A stretch of DNA of 64,000 bases from Ifrita kowaldi (taxonomy: Eukaryota; Chordata; Aves; Passeriformes; Cinclosomatidae), in contig VZRS01010755.1 in the NCBI GenBank assembly GCA_013398055.1, positions 186,001-250,000 of the forward strand, given 5' to 3'. The notes beneath the pieces were generated by a model, which was not told where the DNA came from, did no database searches, and worked only from the letters and a program-made list of their open reading frames with translations. Of this stretch, positions 1-14,369 are shown one piece after another. Numbering within the stretch: the stretch's first letter is position 1; each line of letters starts with the position of its first letter. Both the position numbers and the translations under genes were made by a program.

Positions 1-1874
1 ATGACTGGATAAAAACACTTGTTTGTTGATGCTTAATTTATTAAGCATTCCACATTGCTCTTTATCAGTAATGGCTCATCTATTCAATGACATGGACCAA
101 ACTCTCTGCCAACTGCAAAGTTTATCAGCATTGATTTTATATTTTCTACAGGATTTTCAAAGAAAGTGCATTTAGTCAGAAGCCAAGAGCTTTTCCTAGA
201 GATAGTTCATTAAAAATAAATTCCTTCACTGATTTCCTTCTAACAATTATGCTAAAAGATTGATATGTGAAACAATTTTTCACTCCAATGTAAGCCATAC
301 TAATTTTACTTGTTTCCATTTTTAGGTAAGGAGTGAGTTGTTTCATGTAAAGACTTAAAAAAGTCCATTATATGAAAACAATTAAATTTTATAATAGAAC
401 TTGAAGTATTAATAAAGATATTAACATATAATTAATACTAAATATTTTCTGTAGTCTACATTTCTAACTTCACTTTTATAAAGAAATCCAGACTGTTTTC
501 TATAGTAGCATAAATGGGATTCCATATTTAGCCTTAGTGCATGAGATAGATTTCAGCTTTTGTGATAATGCAGAGTTTTTTAAATAACTTTGATTATTAA
601 CTATGCTTGCCTCTGGTGTGTGGGCAGGACTCATCCCATGCACCCTTGTTCCCCTTGCTGGTCAGTTAGCCTAAGGTTCTCATCCAGAGTTCTCTCTAGT
701 CCATGGAGCATAATGGGCAAACCCAGAGAACAAGCTGCCCAGGCAATGACTGAATAAAATGATTTAAGTCATCCTGTTCAGGTGCTTATTTTCCACCACC
801 GGCTGCAGGGGTAAATATTTTGACTCATGTAGACTAGAAATCTAACTGTTTTACAGTTAAGTTGGGATTCATCTGACCAAAAGTGAGTAGAAATTTAAAT
901 GTGAAATGTTGGTAGGTGACTTTTTAAAAACTTTAATACTCAACGGGGGGGTATAGGTTCTTTTAGAAGACTGTTGATTTCAGTCACTTTAGATGTTTAC
1001 AGTAGATGACTGGCACCATAGAGATGCCTGTTTTCCTCATCAAAAAGGATCCCTGCTTGCTGCCCAGTACAGATGAGGAAGGATTCATTGTTGCTGCCTG
1101 CTCAGGATCCCTGATAACCAGTGCCGAGGAAAACGTGGCTAAATGTGTTGCAAGGCAAGACTGGCAAGACAGGTTGAGGGATGTTGCATGTAAAAGATTT
1201 TCAGCTTATTTGCCTTTAGTGACATGTAAAAAAATGTAGAATCAATTAATCACTGTGAAATGAATGCTTAAAAAAGACCATTTTGACTGAAGCTGTATAT
1301 AGATGGTTCTTCTTTCAGTACAGTGCATCCTAATGTGATGCTATTAGGATAAAGGACTTGATAAAGTTAAAAGTCTGATATGCAATGAACAAGTTATGAG
1401 ATAAAGCTCTTGCTTATCTGAGATTAGCTTTCGTAGAAACAGTCATTCTGGGTGGTGGTCATGCAGTGAATGTTAGCTAGATCAGACTCTCCAGATGTTT
1501 CTGATTTAGTGCCAACCCCATAAGCCACTGAGATCTCTCAGAAATGCTACATAATAAGTAAATAAACACTGCATTAGCTCTCAATTACAGTGTGAGAATA
1601 ATTTGTTGTATATGTAATCTCAAGGAACACATCTGGCAAGCTGAAATCAAAAACCATGTCACCATTCTTCCTGTTTGCATTGACTTCTAAATAACTTTCA
1701 TATATAAAGAAATATATATTCAATATGGTGTAATAAGGAGACAAGAGTAAAAAGTGTCTCTTTCTCTCTCAGCAGTACTGTGGAAGGAGTTTAAAATTAT
1801 CCAGATGATGATTAGTTCAATGACAGACCCTCCCGTTCAGCATCCCGGGATCCCAAACGTGAGAAATATGGAGA

Positions 1875-1990
1875 ACCATAGAACATTCTAAGTGTTTAGC
1901 TTGGAAGGGACAGTTGGATTTCAGCTAGGCCAATCTGTTGCTCAAAGCAAGGCTAAGTTCAAAGATTGGGCTGACATTCAAGAATGGCAG
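1875..1990 (-). mobile_element. CR1 LINE fragment, 3' end (degenerate)
   Basis: Read on the plus strand, this follows the reverse complement of a CR1 3' tail: an ATAGAACATTCTA-like start, then a diverged form of 'ttggaagggacc', then 'tgctcaaagcaaggctaa' and 'ttcaaag'. The element's sense is therefore on the minus strand. It is short and heavily diverged, so it is an old copy. Confidence 0.6.
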
Positions 1991-2744
1991 CTTCTCTGAA
2001 TTGCCAAATGAAGGAAAATGGAGCCAGAATGACAAGCAATAAACATTCAGACTGAGGAAGGACTAGGTAAAACATGGAAAAAGCTAGTGAAGAAGGGCAG
2101 AAATTGGATGGAGCTGACTGTCTTTGACTCTACCACATTTGTTGGCGCTCACTGGCCACAGATGGAATTTTATCCAGAATTCTCTCTGGGCTGCTCTAGG
2201 ACCTTCCATTGATGTAATCATGCTGCATTTTGGTTATACAGCTAGATGATCTGCTAGAATCTTCCCATTTTCGCTAAGTACTTCCTGATATTATTCCAGA
2301 GAACATGAGATGTTAAATAGTGTGAGGCTTAAGAATGATGCAAAAGAGAAGCTGTGTCTTCTGACACACTATCCTACTAGGATCATATTTAGAGTTTCTC
2401 AACTGGTCATTCTTCTTTCCCCTTAAGGAACATAATAAGGTGTCTTTTGCTGTACTTCAGAGATATGATAGTGTTTATACTGCTGTAGAGTGGCACTGCT
2501 TGGCCCCAGATGCCAAAATAATCATATTTATTGAGAACAAGTTAAAATACAGAAATTATGCAGGGGTAGTAAAAAGGAGATGTTGACTTCGTATTGATAA
2601 GTGAATTTAGTTAAACTATTAAAATATAGATAATACTGTGGTATTCCCATAATCAGAAAATCTTTTCTATGATGTCAACTAATCCCAGAAGTATTACTTA
2701 CTGATTTTTTAAAAATTCTTTAAGAAAAATGGTATTACTATTAA

Positions 2745-2769
2745 CATTATTACTACTACTATTACTATT
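2745..2769. repeat. ATT/ACT trinucleotide repeat
   Basis: Short imperfect run of ATT and ACT triplets in intronic AT-rich DNA. Confidence 0.8.
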
Positions 2770-5700
2770 GTCATAATTGTTTATCAATTTAAAATATTAG
2801 CAAATTTTCTGCTATGAAAAACCCTAATTATAGAAATGGAGATTAATTGATAAAATGGATGTAAAGACCATTAAAATATTTTCTCATTCAAAGATTTTGC
2901 ATCTGTGCTTGTATTCATGCATACGGAGGATTTTTCTAATTATCTGAGAACTTTTAGAAGTGCTGTATCTAGAACACATGAAATGCAGTTAAAAATGCTT
3001 ACATTATAGAAAAAATATCCTAAAAAGTCCATTGAGTATAATTTGCACCCAACTGAAATATACACTAAAAATAAGGTGACCCTGGGAATGTGTGCAAAGA
3101 AAACTTGCCTTCTTTTAGCTTACGGGAATAAAAGGTACCAAACAGATAAAAGTCAAGATTTCTCTCATTTACCAAACAGGAACGCTGCACAGTATGTTTC
3201 TTCTATGCCAAAATACTGTTCCCAGTTATGAAAAATCTGGCTTTGGAAAGCAATTTATTTCCTTTAGAAATCTGTTTGGACATACTTCGGAGTCAACTTT
3301 CAGAATTTGTGCCTGGCAGCTTTAGTTTCCATGTCCTTTTATTTTCACTGTAAACTGAAGGTGACACAACAAAGGGGTATGTATCCTGGTGCTGGTTTTG
3401 ATTGTATTTGAATTATGAGTCACCCAAAGGCTTCCTGAGAAGGACAGTGTTGTATTTAATAAATGTTATAATCTTGGTTTATAAAAAAATGAAAAAGAAA
3501 CCATTGAGCATGAATCATAGAGGGCAAGCCCAGCCATTGCTAAAGCCTTCCTTCTCTTTTTAAGAATGTAAATGAAAATTGCTCAAAGAATTGTACAGGG
3601 ATTAATACCTCATTTAGAAAACTATTTTAGTTTCTGCATTTTTACTGGATATGCAAACCATAAGTGCCAAGAAAGTTTTGTGGCTTAGGATGTGCCTGAA
3701 AAGCACACCTTCCCATCTCCCCAGTGCTGTATCTCAAGTCTGTAGCACAATAGATAATGTAGTCACTTGTTTCATAGTGTATTAGCTTACTTTATTACTA
3801 TAAAATATTGCACTATTTTACAAATCACCACATCACAACGTCTACACAACGTACTTTGACAACAGATTTGGAAGCCCAACAAATGCTGTTTAATAGGACA
3901 TTACATTATACTGAACCAACAAAAACATTGTTCAACACATTTAGACTAAACTTTAGACATGCCTCAGTACACAAGCACAGGTTGTAAGATACTTTTTTAG
4001 AGTCCAGCTCTGTAGTTCTCCATCCTTAGGCTGAGATCTCCCAAATCTCCTCTGAGGAAGGTGAGATTCACTCAGAAACTAGACTATGGGTGACTGGGAA
4101 AAAAACCCCAAGTTTCTTCATCTCTCAGTATTGCAGTAGGTTCTCCCACATACCATGCTTGGGAAGTATTTGGCTTCAAAAGATGTCATCTTTCACTGAG
4201 ATGTACAGTCCAAGATAATACCATTAAGTTTTCTCATAATACTGCTTGCAAGTACAGAGGAGAAACTTCTCTGGTGTGGCCAGATTCCAAGGCAGACAAG
4301 AAAAAAGTCTGTTTTCTCAAATAAACTATTCTTCAATTTGTGTGAATTCATTCACTAATATCAGTAAGACTGAAACCAGTCTGCAGTACTACCAATGGAG
4401 CTCTTGGGTTCTAGCAGTGACGTGGGCTGTAGCTATCAGACAATAACGCGTCCTGTACTCCTCAAGAGAGACAAGCAGTTGCCTGTCCTGGAGGCAGAGT
4501 TCCTGCAGCTCTGCACAAATCCTGCGTGCACAGTAAGTCTCTTTGTAGTCCTGTAATAACTATAATGTCTGACTGCTCACTGTTTGTAGCCTCCTGGGTG
4601 TAAGAATTTAATGGCAGAATAGCCACTGCAGTAGTAAATGGTAGTTACCTCTTTGTGGCATGCAATGATGACAATATATGTCTATACACCTGTGTTTCTT
4701 TTTGCTAAAAGATTTTCTACAGGGACCTATTTCTCCAGTGTGCAAACTAACTCCTCCTAATGTCAGCAAGAGTTAGGCCCACACATCCCTAGGAGAAGTG
4801 TCCCCAAGTTTTACTAGAAGCATTGTTCAAATTTCACATAGACCATATAACCCTACATTAGAAAACAGTTTCACCGGTGATAAAAGCACTTTTGAAACAA
4901 AATGCTTTCCAATAGTAATTAAAAACCTTCTGTGTAATATATGTAAAAATGGTTTATCTAATGCTTTGCAAAATTATCCACAAAGGTACCACACAGTGCA
5001 CAAACATTAAGAAGAAAGAAGCACCAAAACCACAGCACTACCACTTTGAAACGCAATGCAATTAATACTACTTCCAGTAATACAGTGTGACAGCTACTAA
5101 CTATTATTGATGTCTATTTTTTCAGGAATCCATATTCATTAAGGAGGTCTATGGTTTCTTTATCTTTTATTCAGAAATACGGAAGCAATTGCACACTGTT
5201 TCACTGCTAATCAGAGCTATACAAGAAAAGATATGAAAGTTTCATTAGTGCAAATTTTAGGATAACTGGTCTCCTGCCCTAACTCCTCCTGTTCAAATTT
5301 GTCTTTCCCTGTGTCACTGAAAGGTTACAATTTCTCTCACTGAAATGGTTTAGATTGAATCCCTTCACAAACAAGGCTATATATGTAACTTATTTTTTAG
5401 TTTACCTGCTATAACATGTGCAATATTTATTGAAATAGATTTTATGCCAGATAATTGCCACAAGATGCTTAAAAAATATTTCAAGTTAACCCAAAGTATA
5501 AAACAGCCTCAATGTGTAGGGCAAGAAGGATGTAAATAATTGGAAGTTTACTAGGAGAGTACATATCTCACAGCTAAAAATATGATACTCTGCAAGGTGA
5601 GACATTCCTTGTAAAAATGAGTCAGGAAAGCAATGCTTCAGGATTTTTGTTAACGTAACAGCAACTTTTTTTTGCATGTTAACAGTATTTTCTAAAAATC

Positions 5701-8700
5701 TTTCAGAGATTTTATTTCTGGAATTAATAAAGGAAAGAAAACTGCTCTTCTCACAAGGTTGTTAGGAAACTATTTTGCACAAAATACTGATTTCTGTGTA
5801 GGGAAGGTAGGAAGGGACAAGTGTCTGTGGCTGGGAGTGGGGAAAAGGGCAACATGACATCTAACAGAAAAGTCAGTGAAGTGGACAATATAGCATGACT
5901 CACAATATTTTTGATCATTAAATGTTTTTGGCCTTACTAGCTAAAAATAGCAAAAAAAATGAGCACAAAAAAAAGAGGAAACAACTCAAAAGCCAATATG
6001 TTTACAGAGAAATCATGCTGAGGAAACTGTTGAATTTATGATGTCATAAAAAATGCTCATAATTTTGAGATGGAAAGGAAAAAGGTCAGCTATGAGCCTT
6101 TGTTTTCCATCATTTTAAAAGCAGATGGATCCAGGAACAACAGAGTGCTTAGAGGGATGGCAAGGCAAAATGGTGTGGCAAATTGGAAAGACAAAATTGT
6201 AAGAGGATGCTGTCAGCAGCATGTTCGACAGAAGGCATTTGTGTCTCTAACTTCTAGGTATCCATGGATCACATGGTTCACTTCAAATGGGTCAGTGGTT
6301 CACTATTAGATTCACATGCACATTCCCTTTGTGTGATCAAATGTCCCTTAAGCTTGCAAACAAGAGATATATGTGCCATTTAAGAATACAGGAGGGCTAA
6401 AAATGCAGATATTGCCAAATATTCCTTTCAACATTAGACTACTTTCAGGAAATAGGAGAAAATGGATCAGGAGCAAATGTACAGTTGAAGTAAACATCTG
6501 GAGAGGAGAAAGTATATCGGGAAGCAGGAGGGACATGAGACCTTGTATGTCCCAAAATCTCCTCTCAGAAACAACAAAAGAAGCATAAGTTCATGAACAA
6601 GGCAAGTATGAACAGACTGCTGTTAATTTAGAGTATCCATACAAAGCAATTAAACCACACTTGGATTCTTTTAGGAAGTGACTGGAAAGGAAAAAATTGC
6701 CAATGACTCAGGGATGAAAAACAGTAGAGACAGCAGGATGATGGAAAACCTTCCTAAGTCCCAAATCAAAAACCTACAGCATACTTCCAAAAATTTAATT
6801 TCTTTAAGCCCTCAGGACTGTTGACGAGAAAGTCCTGAACTGGGGATGAGCAAGCCATGAGATACAGGGTCTCCAGTTTGCAACAGGTACTCTGTTAATA
6901 TTTTGAATGAAGAACTGCAGAATGAGAATAAAACCTACAGAGACCTCAGTGGTGGTCTCGGGTCATGGAACCAAGAGACCAGAATTTTCTGGGCCAGACT
7001 AGTGCTAGCAGAGTGAGAGTGCTGCCTCAGCTTTATCTCGTGAAGCTTTCCCAAGAGACAACAACCTGGAGATAAAGAACCAAAAGCTTTCCTGACCAGA
7101 GGAATTGAAACACATAGAAATCCTGGAAAAAAAATTAAATAAAATCTATCTCATCTCTATGGTAGAAAGGCAAAGCTGGCAAATCTGAAATAAGTCCATG
7201 GAAAGGGTACTGAGAATGGAGGGTTTCTTCCACTGAAGTCTGCTTATTTTGAGGGGTTAGTTTTTTTCACTGGAATATTCAGAGATTGTTTTTGTGAAAT
7301 TTCTGCCTGTTTTTGAAATTGCTGATGCTGTGTGATGTACTGGTATTTGTTAGTGGTTTAAAGGAGTTACTTCTACTGAGATTTATACAATATCTGAGAA
7401 AGATAATTTGCCTTCCTTTTATTCACACAATTTACAACTATACAGTTAAATTCTCCCTCCTCCTCTTGTCTGTTTGTGCATTGCATGTGGCCCTCACTAT
7501 TTCCTATGCCGTGTCACAGCGACACCAGCTGCTGACAGTCCAGTCCCACACTGGGACTGGGCTAGCAATTAAACAGTGTGGACAGTGTGCCAGCTCCCTG
7601 GCTCACTTTCGTACCAACAGCCTCAGTTTCTCAGAGCCAATTTGGATTCTACTATTCTCTGATTCCATGATTACAAAATAGGCTTCTGATGTAGGAATTT
7701 TGTCAGTCTCCCACTTTTTGCATTTAATGTTTCACTCTCAACACCTGTTATGAGTTGCCATACTTCATGACTCAGTCCTGGGTTGTCTGCAGGTTTCCTT
7801 AACAACAGTATTTCAGACATAGTCTTGATGGATTTACTTTGGAATCTATCAGTTCTTTTTTAGACAGGAACACTTATGGAGCTGGGCTGCTGTCTATAGG
7901 TTCATATATTTCAAAGGTACTTTCCAAAAGAGATGGCGTATGTCAAATACTTGGATAGCTCATTTAGTAGAACGTGCCCAACCAGGTTTTTGAAGTCCTC
8001 ATCATTAAATATTTTGCTCTACATAAATTTGCTACATACCACTTCAACCACTAAGTGCTGTTTTTCAGTAGTAGTGGACTAATTCAGAATTTGTGCTCTA
8101 TCTACAGTCAGAAAGACTGATTTTTGAGAGCTCTTCCACACTATTTCAGCAGCCCACACTCAATGAAATCTACTGCAGAAGCTGAGGATAAAGCATAAAG
8201 CCTGAACCAAAACTGGAAAGGAGTAAAGCTCTTTGGGTGTTATTTTTTTTTTATAGTAATTTTTTTCCTTTTATTTTTTTAGGTAACACTTTTCCACTAC
8301 CTTTTCCAATAATTTTAGGGTTTTTTTTCAGTACAAACATATCTGTCAGCTTATAGTAATCAATAGAAACAATACAGCTGTTCAGCAAAAACAGATGTAA
8401 AGAAACTGAACTAGTGTGGTGCATCTACTTAGCAAAGAACTTGTCCAATAAATGAAAGACAGTAAGATGTCTAGCCAGTGCCAGAGAGATGCTTTGAATT
8501 TACTGTGGTAGACAATTATATTTTTTCTATTATTATTTTTTTTAACAAACAGATAAATTGCTACTTCTGCTTTTGAAATCTTAAAACAAGTAGACTGTGA
8601 GTTGTGGGACTTCCTCCAGCTGGATTGTACCCCATGACGAGTCTCTGTTTGGTGATGGTTAGAGAGGTTTTAGTGGCCTCTTTGAATTCGAGTACAGCTA

Positions 8701-10193
8701 TTCCATCCATCCTTTTAAAACACACAGACATTTCCTTCTCTTGCATACTCTGGCTGTTGACCTATTCTAATCCTGAGGGACAATGTTTTTAAAATGCTGT
8801 AGCACGTATACTATGTGCATCCGAGGGAATATTTTTTCCAGTATGAGATACTTTTTCCTATAGTGAGAATAAATCTCAGTCATGTTGATCTGTTTCTTGT
8901 CTGCAATGTAGATAAGATTGCTGGATGAGAGAGAAATTAAGTCACTTACAGAAATGGATTTGCCACAGTTAGGTGGGCAGTCAGGCCATATATCAGAGAC
9001 AGAATACATTACAAGGCAACAAACAACCTTATGTAAAACACAGCCTTCCTCCACAGGCAGGAACAGCCCTTTGGCCTTAACCTTAATAATGAGACATTAA
9101 AGACAGGATGCATAGGGTAATGATGGAAAAGGATGGCATCATTCAAGTGTCATTACACATCAGAGATAATAAAATAAAAATTGGATCCATGAGCAATGAG
9201 AAAGTATGCCTTGCTTTACTGGTGTCACTGACTAAATATTTTACAGTCAAAGAAGGTTTCTCTAAGTATTTGGTTTTGCATTCAGATTATCTCACATGAC
9301 CAAATCTTATCACCTGTTTATTATTTGTAACATGTTGGATCAACACATGCACCTGAATCAGTCATCCTCTACTCCCTTTATAATCAGTCAAGCAGCAAAT
9401 ATAGTTTTAAGGTATACCTAGATATACCTGACTTATTTGAAACATATACAGTGGAATTACATGAATTACATAATAGAAAAATCCATTTCTGCCTAGGGAC
9501 TATAAAAGGAGACATGAAAACTGACATAGACATAATAACCTGCATTATAGGTGTATACTTAGTCACGTAGATTCCCTTTTCCTAAGAATATATGAATAAA
9601 AAAGAAACCAGATCCTGGTTGTCATCTTAAAACAGTTCTCATATTTGTGTTAAGCTGGGATTTAGCCATCTCTTAGGTAGAGTAGGTTTGATTCATATAC
9701 TATTTTTTCAGTTCTTTTGAATCACTCAAACCAGAGAATCTTTTTTTTTTTAAATTTCGTAGTTTCGCAAACTTGAGTTAAGGTATCATTATTTCTGATG
9801 CACAAAAAATTATTGATAGTCGACTTGCATTTCTTCTGTATCATCCCATTAATTTTAATGACACCGTAGTACTTCTAAACATTTGCTTTAGTCTTGGTCA
9901 TTGTTCTACCATGAACACAACATGCTCTCTTTCTCTTCCTTGCATTCTCTAAAGCAACCAACCACCTCCTGCCCCAGCAACAGAGGGTTAAATGTTACTG
10001 CATTTGGACCCAGTATGTTGTGTCAGCTGAGCCAGGGGAACGACCTGTACCTCAGTGTTTGGCCCCAGACAAGAGCAGAGGGTGTAAATTTACACTGCTT
10101 TTATCGAGCATCGAGCTCAGTGTAGCATCTCCGACCTGCCACAGTGATGTGTAGAAAATAACCACAGCTTAGTTAATGTACCAGAACTTGTTC

Positions 10194-10245
10194 AACTATC
10201 ATGTTGATCAATGTTAAACTATCATGTTTTGATCATGAATCAATG
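10194..10245. repeat. Imperfect tandem duplication
   Basis: AACTATCATGTT followed by GATCA and AATG-like sequence occurs twice in succession, at 10194-10216 and 10217-10245. The second copy has small insertions. Confidence 0.6.
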
Positions 10246-10794
10246 CTCTAAGAAGAAATTCTCTTCAGGGAGAGCAATTATCCTCAAGGGCTTGCATATG
10301 TTGCTGCTTCAGGTTTTTTTGCTACTGTCCTGCACTGTTTGCTGAAATACCTATTTCGTTGTCTGTTATTACTGAGGCTTGTTCAGCATACTGGATTTCA
10401 CACTCCACTTCTCTCTGAAGACTGGTGTTCTAAACTGTTTTCCTCTAGAGAGTGATTATCTTGCCTTTTTCAAAACAAAATTCCACATTTTTGGGTTACA
10501 CTAACCCTTCTAATCCTCTTTATGCTCTTTTCTGGCTATGAAATTCTCCCTAATTTGTCAACTTCTTAATGAAAAAAAACTGTTGCTTACGCCACTGTTC
10601 AAGATTCTTAATGGACACTAAGGAGAACCAGATTTAATACCAAAGAATATAGCTTCTCTGCAACCATTAACTTTCTCCAAGTTCATATACTATAGTGACT
10701 CCAATTTAATTATCACCCTAATTTGGTTTCATTCCAAAGAAATGTCAAACTCTGTCTCTAGTAAAGCATTCTTTTATATATATACATGAAAAAT

Positions 10795-10844
10795 ACTTTA
10801 TTGACTATGTGCCTATGTGACTTTATTGACTATATGACTATAGA
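10795..10844. repeat. Imperfect 25-bp tandem duplication
   Basis: Two adjacent copies beginning ACTTTATTGACTAT: 10795-10819 and 10820-10844. The second half of the second copy is diverged. Confidence 0.7.
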
Positions 10845-11888
10845 TCACCTACAACCACCTCATGTTTGTTACTTCCGCAATTTGAGATAATGTTACTATA
10901 TGCCTTATTCTAAGGATTTTTAGGTATTGTAATGATAAACATTTGGCAAATGAAAACATTTAAGCTTCACTTCTCAATTTCTACTCTTCAGAAGGAAAGT
11001 AGTTAGTATTTTTGCATCTTTTTGCATAGAATCCTGTATCTTTTTTTCTTTTGATGCACAGAGTAACGTACATTAAGTGACATATGAATGCCTTTAGAGA
11101 AAAAAGAGCTTTAATTTTAAAAATCCAATCATTATTTACTTCAGGTAATAATAAATTATGATGAATGCCCACCTCATACCACCAAAGAAATTTTTTTTGG
11201 CTAAAGTAATAAAAGCTATGAAATAACCAATCACTGTCAAGTTTTTAACACTTTTTCTGTTCTTATTGCTTCTTTACGGATAAGTCTTGACTCTCCCCTT
11301 CCACTGGTGATAATTCCAACTTACTGTGTCAGGCTGGTGAGGAAAACCAAGTTGCTAGAAGCTATTTTTTTAAAATCAGAGAAATATATACCATGGATCT
11401 CTGTTATCAGGAAAGAAAATAACCCCATCAACTGTTTTCACAATGAATGAAAAGGAGGCAAAATGGCTTAGGAAAACCAGTAACTTGTAAAGGGCAAATA
11501 GATTGCTCTGATTTTGATCTATATTAATGAGTCAATATATACAGTAATATCTAAAGCTTGCAGCACTGCTTTGGGACTACACGAGTTTGCTGCAGACCCC
11601 ACACAAACTGTTATGGGTTGAAAGGTCTGGAACTGCCCTAGTTTTACTTTCATACAGAGGTGGGACCATTGACACTCAAAACACATAAAGGAATGTACAA
11701 CAAACTGTAAGATTTTGCCTAGGATACTCAATTGCAGACACACTTTTCCAGAACCAATGGTGTTACCTCCCACAACATGGAAATTAATTTCCAATCTAGC
11801 AAACAAGGATCTAGTGAGTATATGTATGTCTTATGGTTTAGAACCTTTTACACACATTTTTGTAATTGTACAGACTTTCCAAACTTAC

Positions 11889-12524
11889 CTCCTCTATGGA
11901 TAATCAAAGAAGTTTCACTTCCAACAGGACATTCTTTAAGTATATCCACTACTTCTGCATGGCTCAGGTTCTGTACATTCTGCTGGTTGATCTCAACAAT
12001 GAGGTCACCTTCACACAAACCAGGACATCCCTGAATGTCTAGAATTTGCTTCACCCTCTGTCCTGTAGGACTGTCTGCTATAGTGAAGCCAAAGCCCTGG
12101 GCCCCTTTCACAATGGTTAAGGTCATGAGTTCAGCTTGGGTGGCCCCAGAAGAAGCCATTGATACATTATCATCATGGGCAGGTGGTGGGAATGTGCTAT
12201 CAAGCTGACTATCTGCTGGAATGGAGTGCAAGGAGTGTGGTGGTCGATCTGTTACGTCTGGAACAGACTGAGAAGTCCTAGAAATGTATTCCAAATAAGT
12301 TTCATAGTTATGTCTTCCATTTACCACTACCGGAGGCCTCTCCATTACTGCAAGGGGTGGCACCATGCTGTTGGCAGGATCTTCAGGATCAAAGGGCAAA
12401 GGGTATCCACGACATAGCACCAAGTTGACACTCTGACCAATAGGAACAGACTGGAAGAGTTTGACTACATCTGCGTGAGTATGTCCAAGGACACAAACTT
12501 CATTAATATAGACAATCACATCAC
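11889..12524 (-). CDS. MAGI2: MAGI2 exon, C-terminal half of PDZ1, linker and complete PDZ2
   Basis: This 636-nt exon begins GT (completing Gly) and encodes 211 full codons plus a final G. It starts DVIVYINEVCVLGHTHADVV, with the His of the PDZ ligand-selecting helix (GHTHADVVKLFQ), and finishes PDZ1 at NLVLCRGYPLPF. A linker of about 100 residues follows, rich in Pro, Ser and Asp, containing ERPPVVVNGRHNYETYLEYI and an acidic HDDNVSMASSGA segment. PDZ2 then runs from about MTLTIVKGAQGFGFTIADS to LIIHRGG, with its own GFGF loop and a helix starting SHAEVVDIL. In MAGI2, PDZ2 is reported to bind the C-terminus of PTEN (family knowledge). The acceptor cgttctag and donor GGAG|GTAAGT are both strong. 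Sequence beyond the donor is intronic and soon reaches a stop. Confidence 0.98.
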
Positions 12525-14369
12525 CTAGAACGAGAAGAACAAACAGTGACAACATGAGACAACTTCAATTGCTGTATATGCAGTGCATTTTTTTTCAAAT
12601 GAGATAGAAGTCTAATAAAAAAAATATGATAAATTCAATCAACATACTGACTCAAGTAAGAGAGACAAAAAAGTAAAGTTTGTCTGGCAGCAAATGTAAT
12701 ACAAAGACACAATGACAATACCAGTTATTTTCTGTGTAAGCTCACAGATGGAAAATTAGATGGATCCAGACATTCACCTTCTCTTTTAATATTTCCTTTC
12801 TATTTTTCCAACTCCTTTCAGTGTAGTCTCCATAGATTACTTTTTTATAATGTACAATGAAAGATTATTTGGAGAGTATGTTGTGAAGATATACCATTGT
12901 TTGGTGAAGAGTAAAAGAAAGAAAAAGCAAGTACTCCTGGACTTAAGAATCAATGAATGGCAATGCAAGACTGTGTATGCATGTGCATAAGGAAACACTT
13001 TCTGCATTGATCATGATATTGACACTTTCCTGTTAAATGTGATTACTTGCCATCGACCATTCAGAACTACTACTGTTGCTTCCTATCTATCTGGCATAAC
13101 ATAGAAATGTTTCATGACATCTTCTTGTAGCCAAAAGGCTCAAGGACAATGACACAACAAATTTTTTTAGGTAGATTCAATAGTTTTTTATTAGAAAAGT
13201 CTACGCAAATATACAAAAATCAGTTTAATATTTTCACCTAACCACCTGGTCAAATAAAACTAAAGATACTACTTTTACCTCCAAATCTTGTCTCATGTAT
13301 AGCAGAGCTATCAGTCCAAGCATATGGAAGTAGAATACTTTAAGTCAACAGGCTATTTATGGGTCTCCACACTGCCCATGCACCAACCATCTATGTTACT
13401 GAAAGGTTCAGAAATAAGTTCAAGATTCTTCTTAGTGTTAGAGTAGATCTATGTATTTATAGCCATAAATACTTTTTATGTACTCTTAGTGCATATTAAA
13501 ATAAATATGAGTGATCAGTACAAACAATATTCAGAATAGTTTGCTGACCCACAGTCAGTTTTCACTTTCATAAAACAGTTTGCATTAATAGAAAAAAAAA
13601 AGGATATTTGGTTAGAGAACTCTAGAAGTTAAAGTATTTTTCTAAGTAAAGATTGTCTTATTATCCTACCATTAATCACCAGGATACTGTGAAATGTCTA
13701 CAATGTACACAGTTCAAAAATTGACACATAACAACACAAAGCTTTTTAAAGGTATTTGAAAGCTCAGCAATAAAATGAGAATGTTTTAGGGAGGATGAGG
13801 TGGTTTGGGTGGAATTGCTTTAAGCGTATTTATGAAATGATGTCTTTCAAGTACTTCAATCAAAATATCTAATCAAGCAAACTGAGGATAAGAGCGTCAT
13901 CAAGATGCCAATGCAAGGGCTGTTTCTAAGTGACAGCAAAAGGCAAAGGCTGTTTCTATGCGAAAATGAAATGGTCAATTCCCACATGATCAGTCTATGT
14001 AACAGCCTGACAGTAATTAATTGCATATGCACAAACAGTGATTCAGAGGAAGATTTCTTCAGAGGGTGCCTAGGGAAAAAATGCTAAGGAAGTTTGTTTA
14101 AACGATTGTGAGCATTACATACATAGACCCTAGGAGCTGCAAATGCTTTCTTAAATGTGCAGCATAAATAGATTTCAAAACAAGCACAAACAGTAATGTC
14201 ACTTCATAGGCAGTGCTGAAAGAACTCCAAGGCTTTTGTCTCAAGCAGCTGAAAATAAAGCAGTTTTCAAAAGTCAAGATTTAAAAGAAAAAATGCACCA
14301 TACAAATTACTGTGGCAATGGCTGCAATTCATCGTGATTTGCTCATGCCCTGGTATAGAAAGATCTTAC

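Larger units (their letters stand above)
1..11888. other. MAGI2 intron 3' of the PDZ2 exon, no coding sequence seen
   Basis: AT-rich noncoding DNA inside MAGI2, which runs on the minus strand. I looked on the minus strand for the expected next exon, whose known start is roughly FFSPWKTPKP, and did not find it. It should lie beyond position 1. The content is a CR1 scrap near 1.9 kb, an ATT/ACT microsatellite near 2.75 kb, T-rich stretches near 8.25 and 8.53 kb, and short imperfect tandem duplications near 10.2 and 10.8 kb. Open frames at 6070-6309, 7313-7681 and 11519-11806 have no recognisable protein character. Confidence 0.85.

Noticed and set aside
7313..7681. 122-codon plus-strand open frame with a hydrophobic start
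   Set aside because: It uses a non-ATG start, has no conserved motif, and its leucine-rich content comes from T-rich DNA.
1..11888. Search for the MAGI2 exon following PDZ2
   Set aside because: No segment encoding the expected FSPWKTPKP-like start was found after an AG on the minus strand.
11889..12524. Assignment to MAGI1 or MAGI3 instead of MAGI2
   Set aside because: The stretches INEVCVLGHTHADVVKLFQS, HNYETYLEYI and HDDNVSMASSGA follow MAGI2 as remembered. MAGI1 differs at the start of this region (VNDTCVLGHTHAQ) and in the linker.
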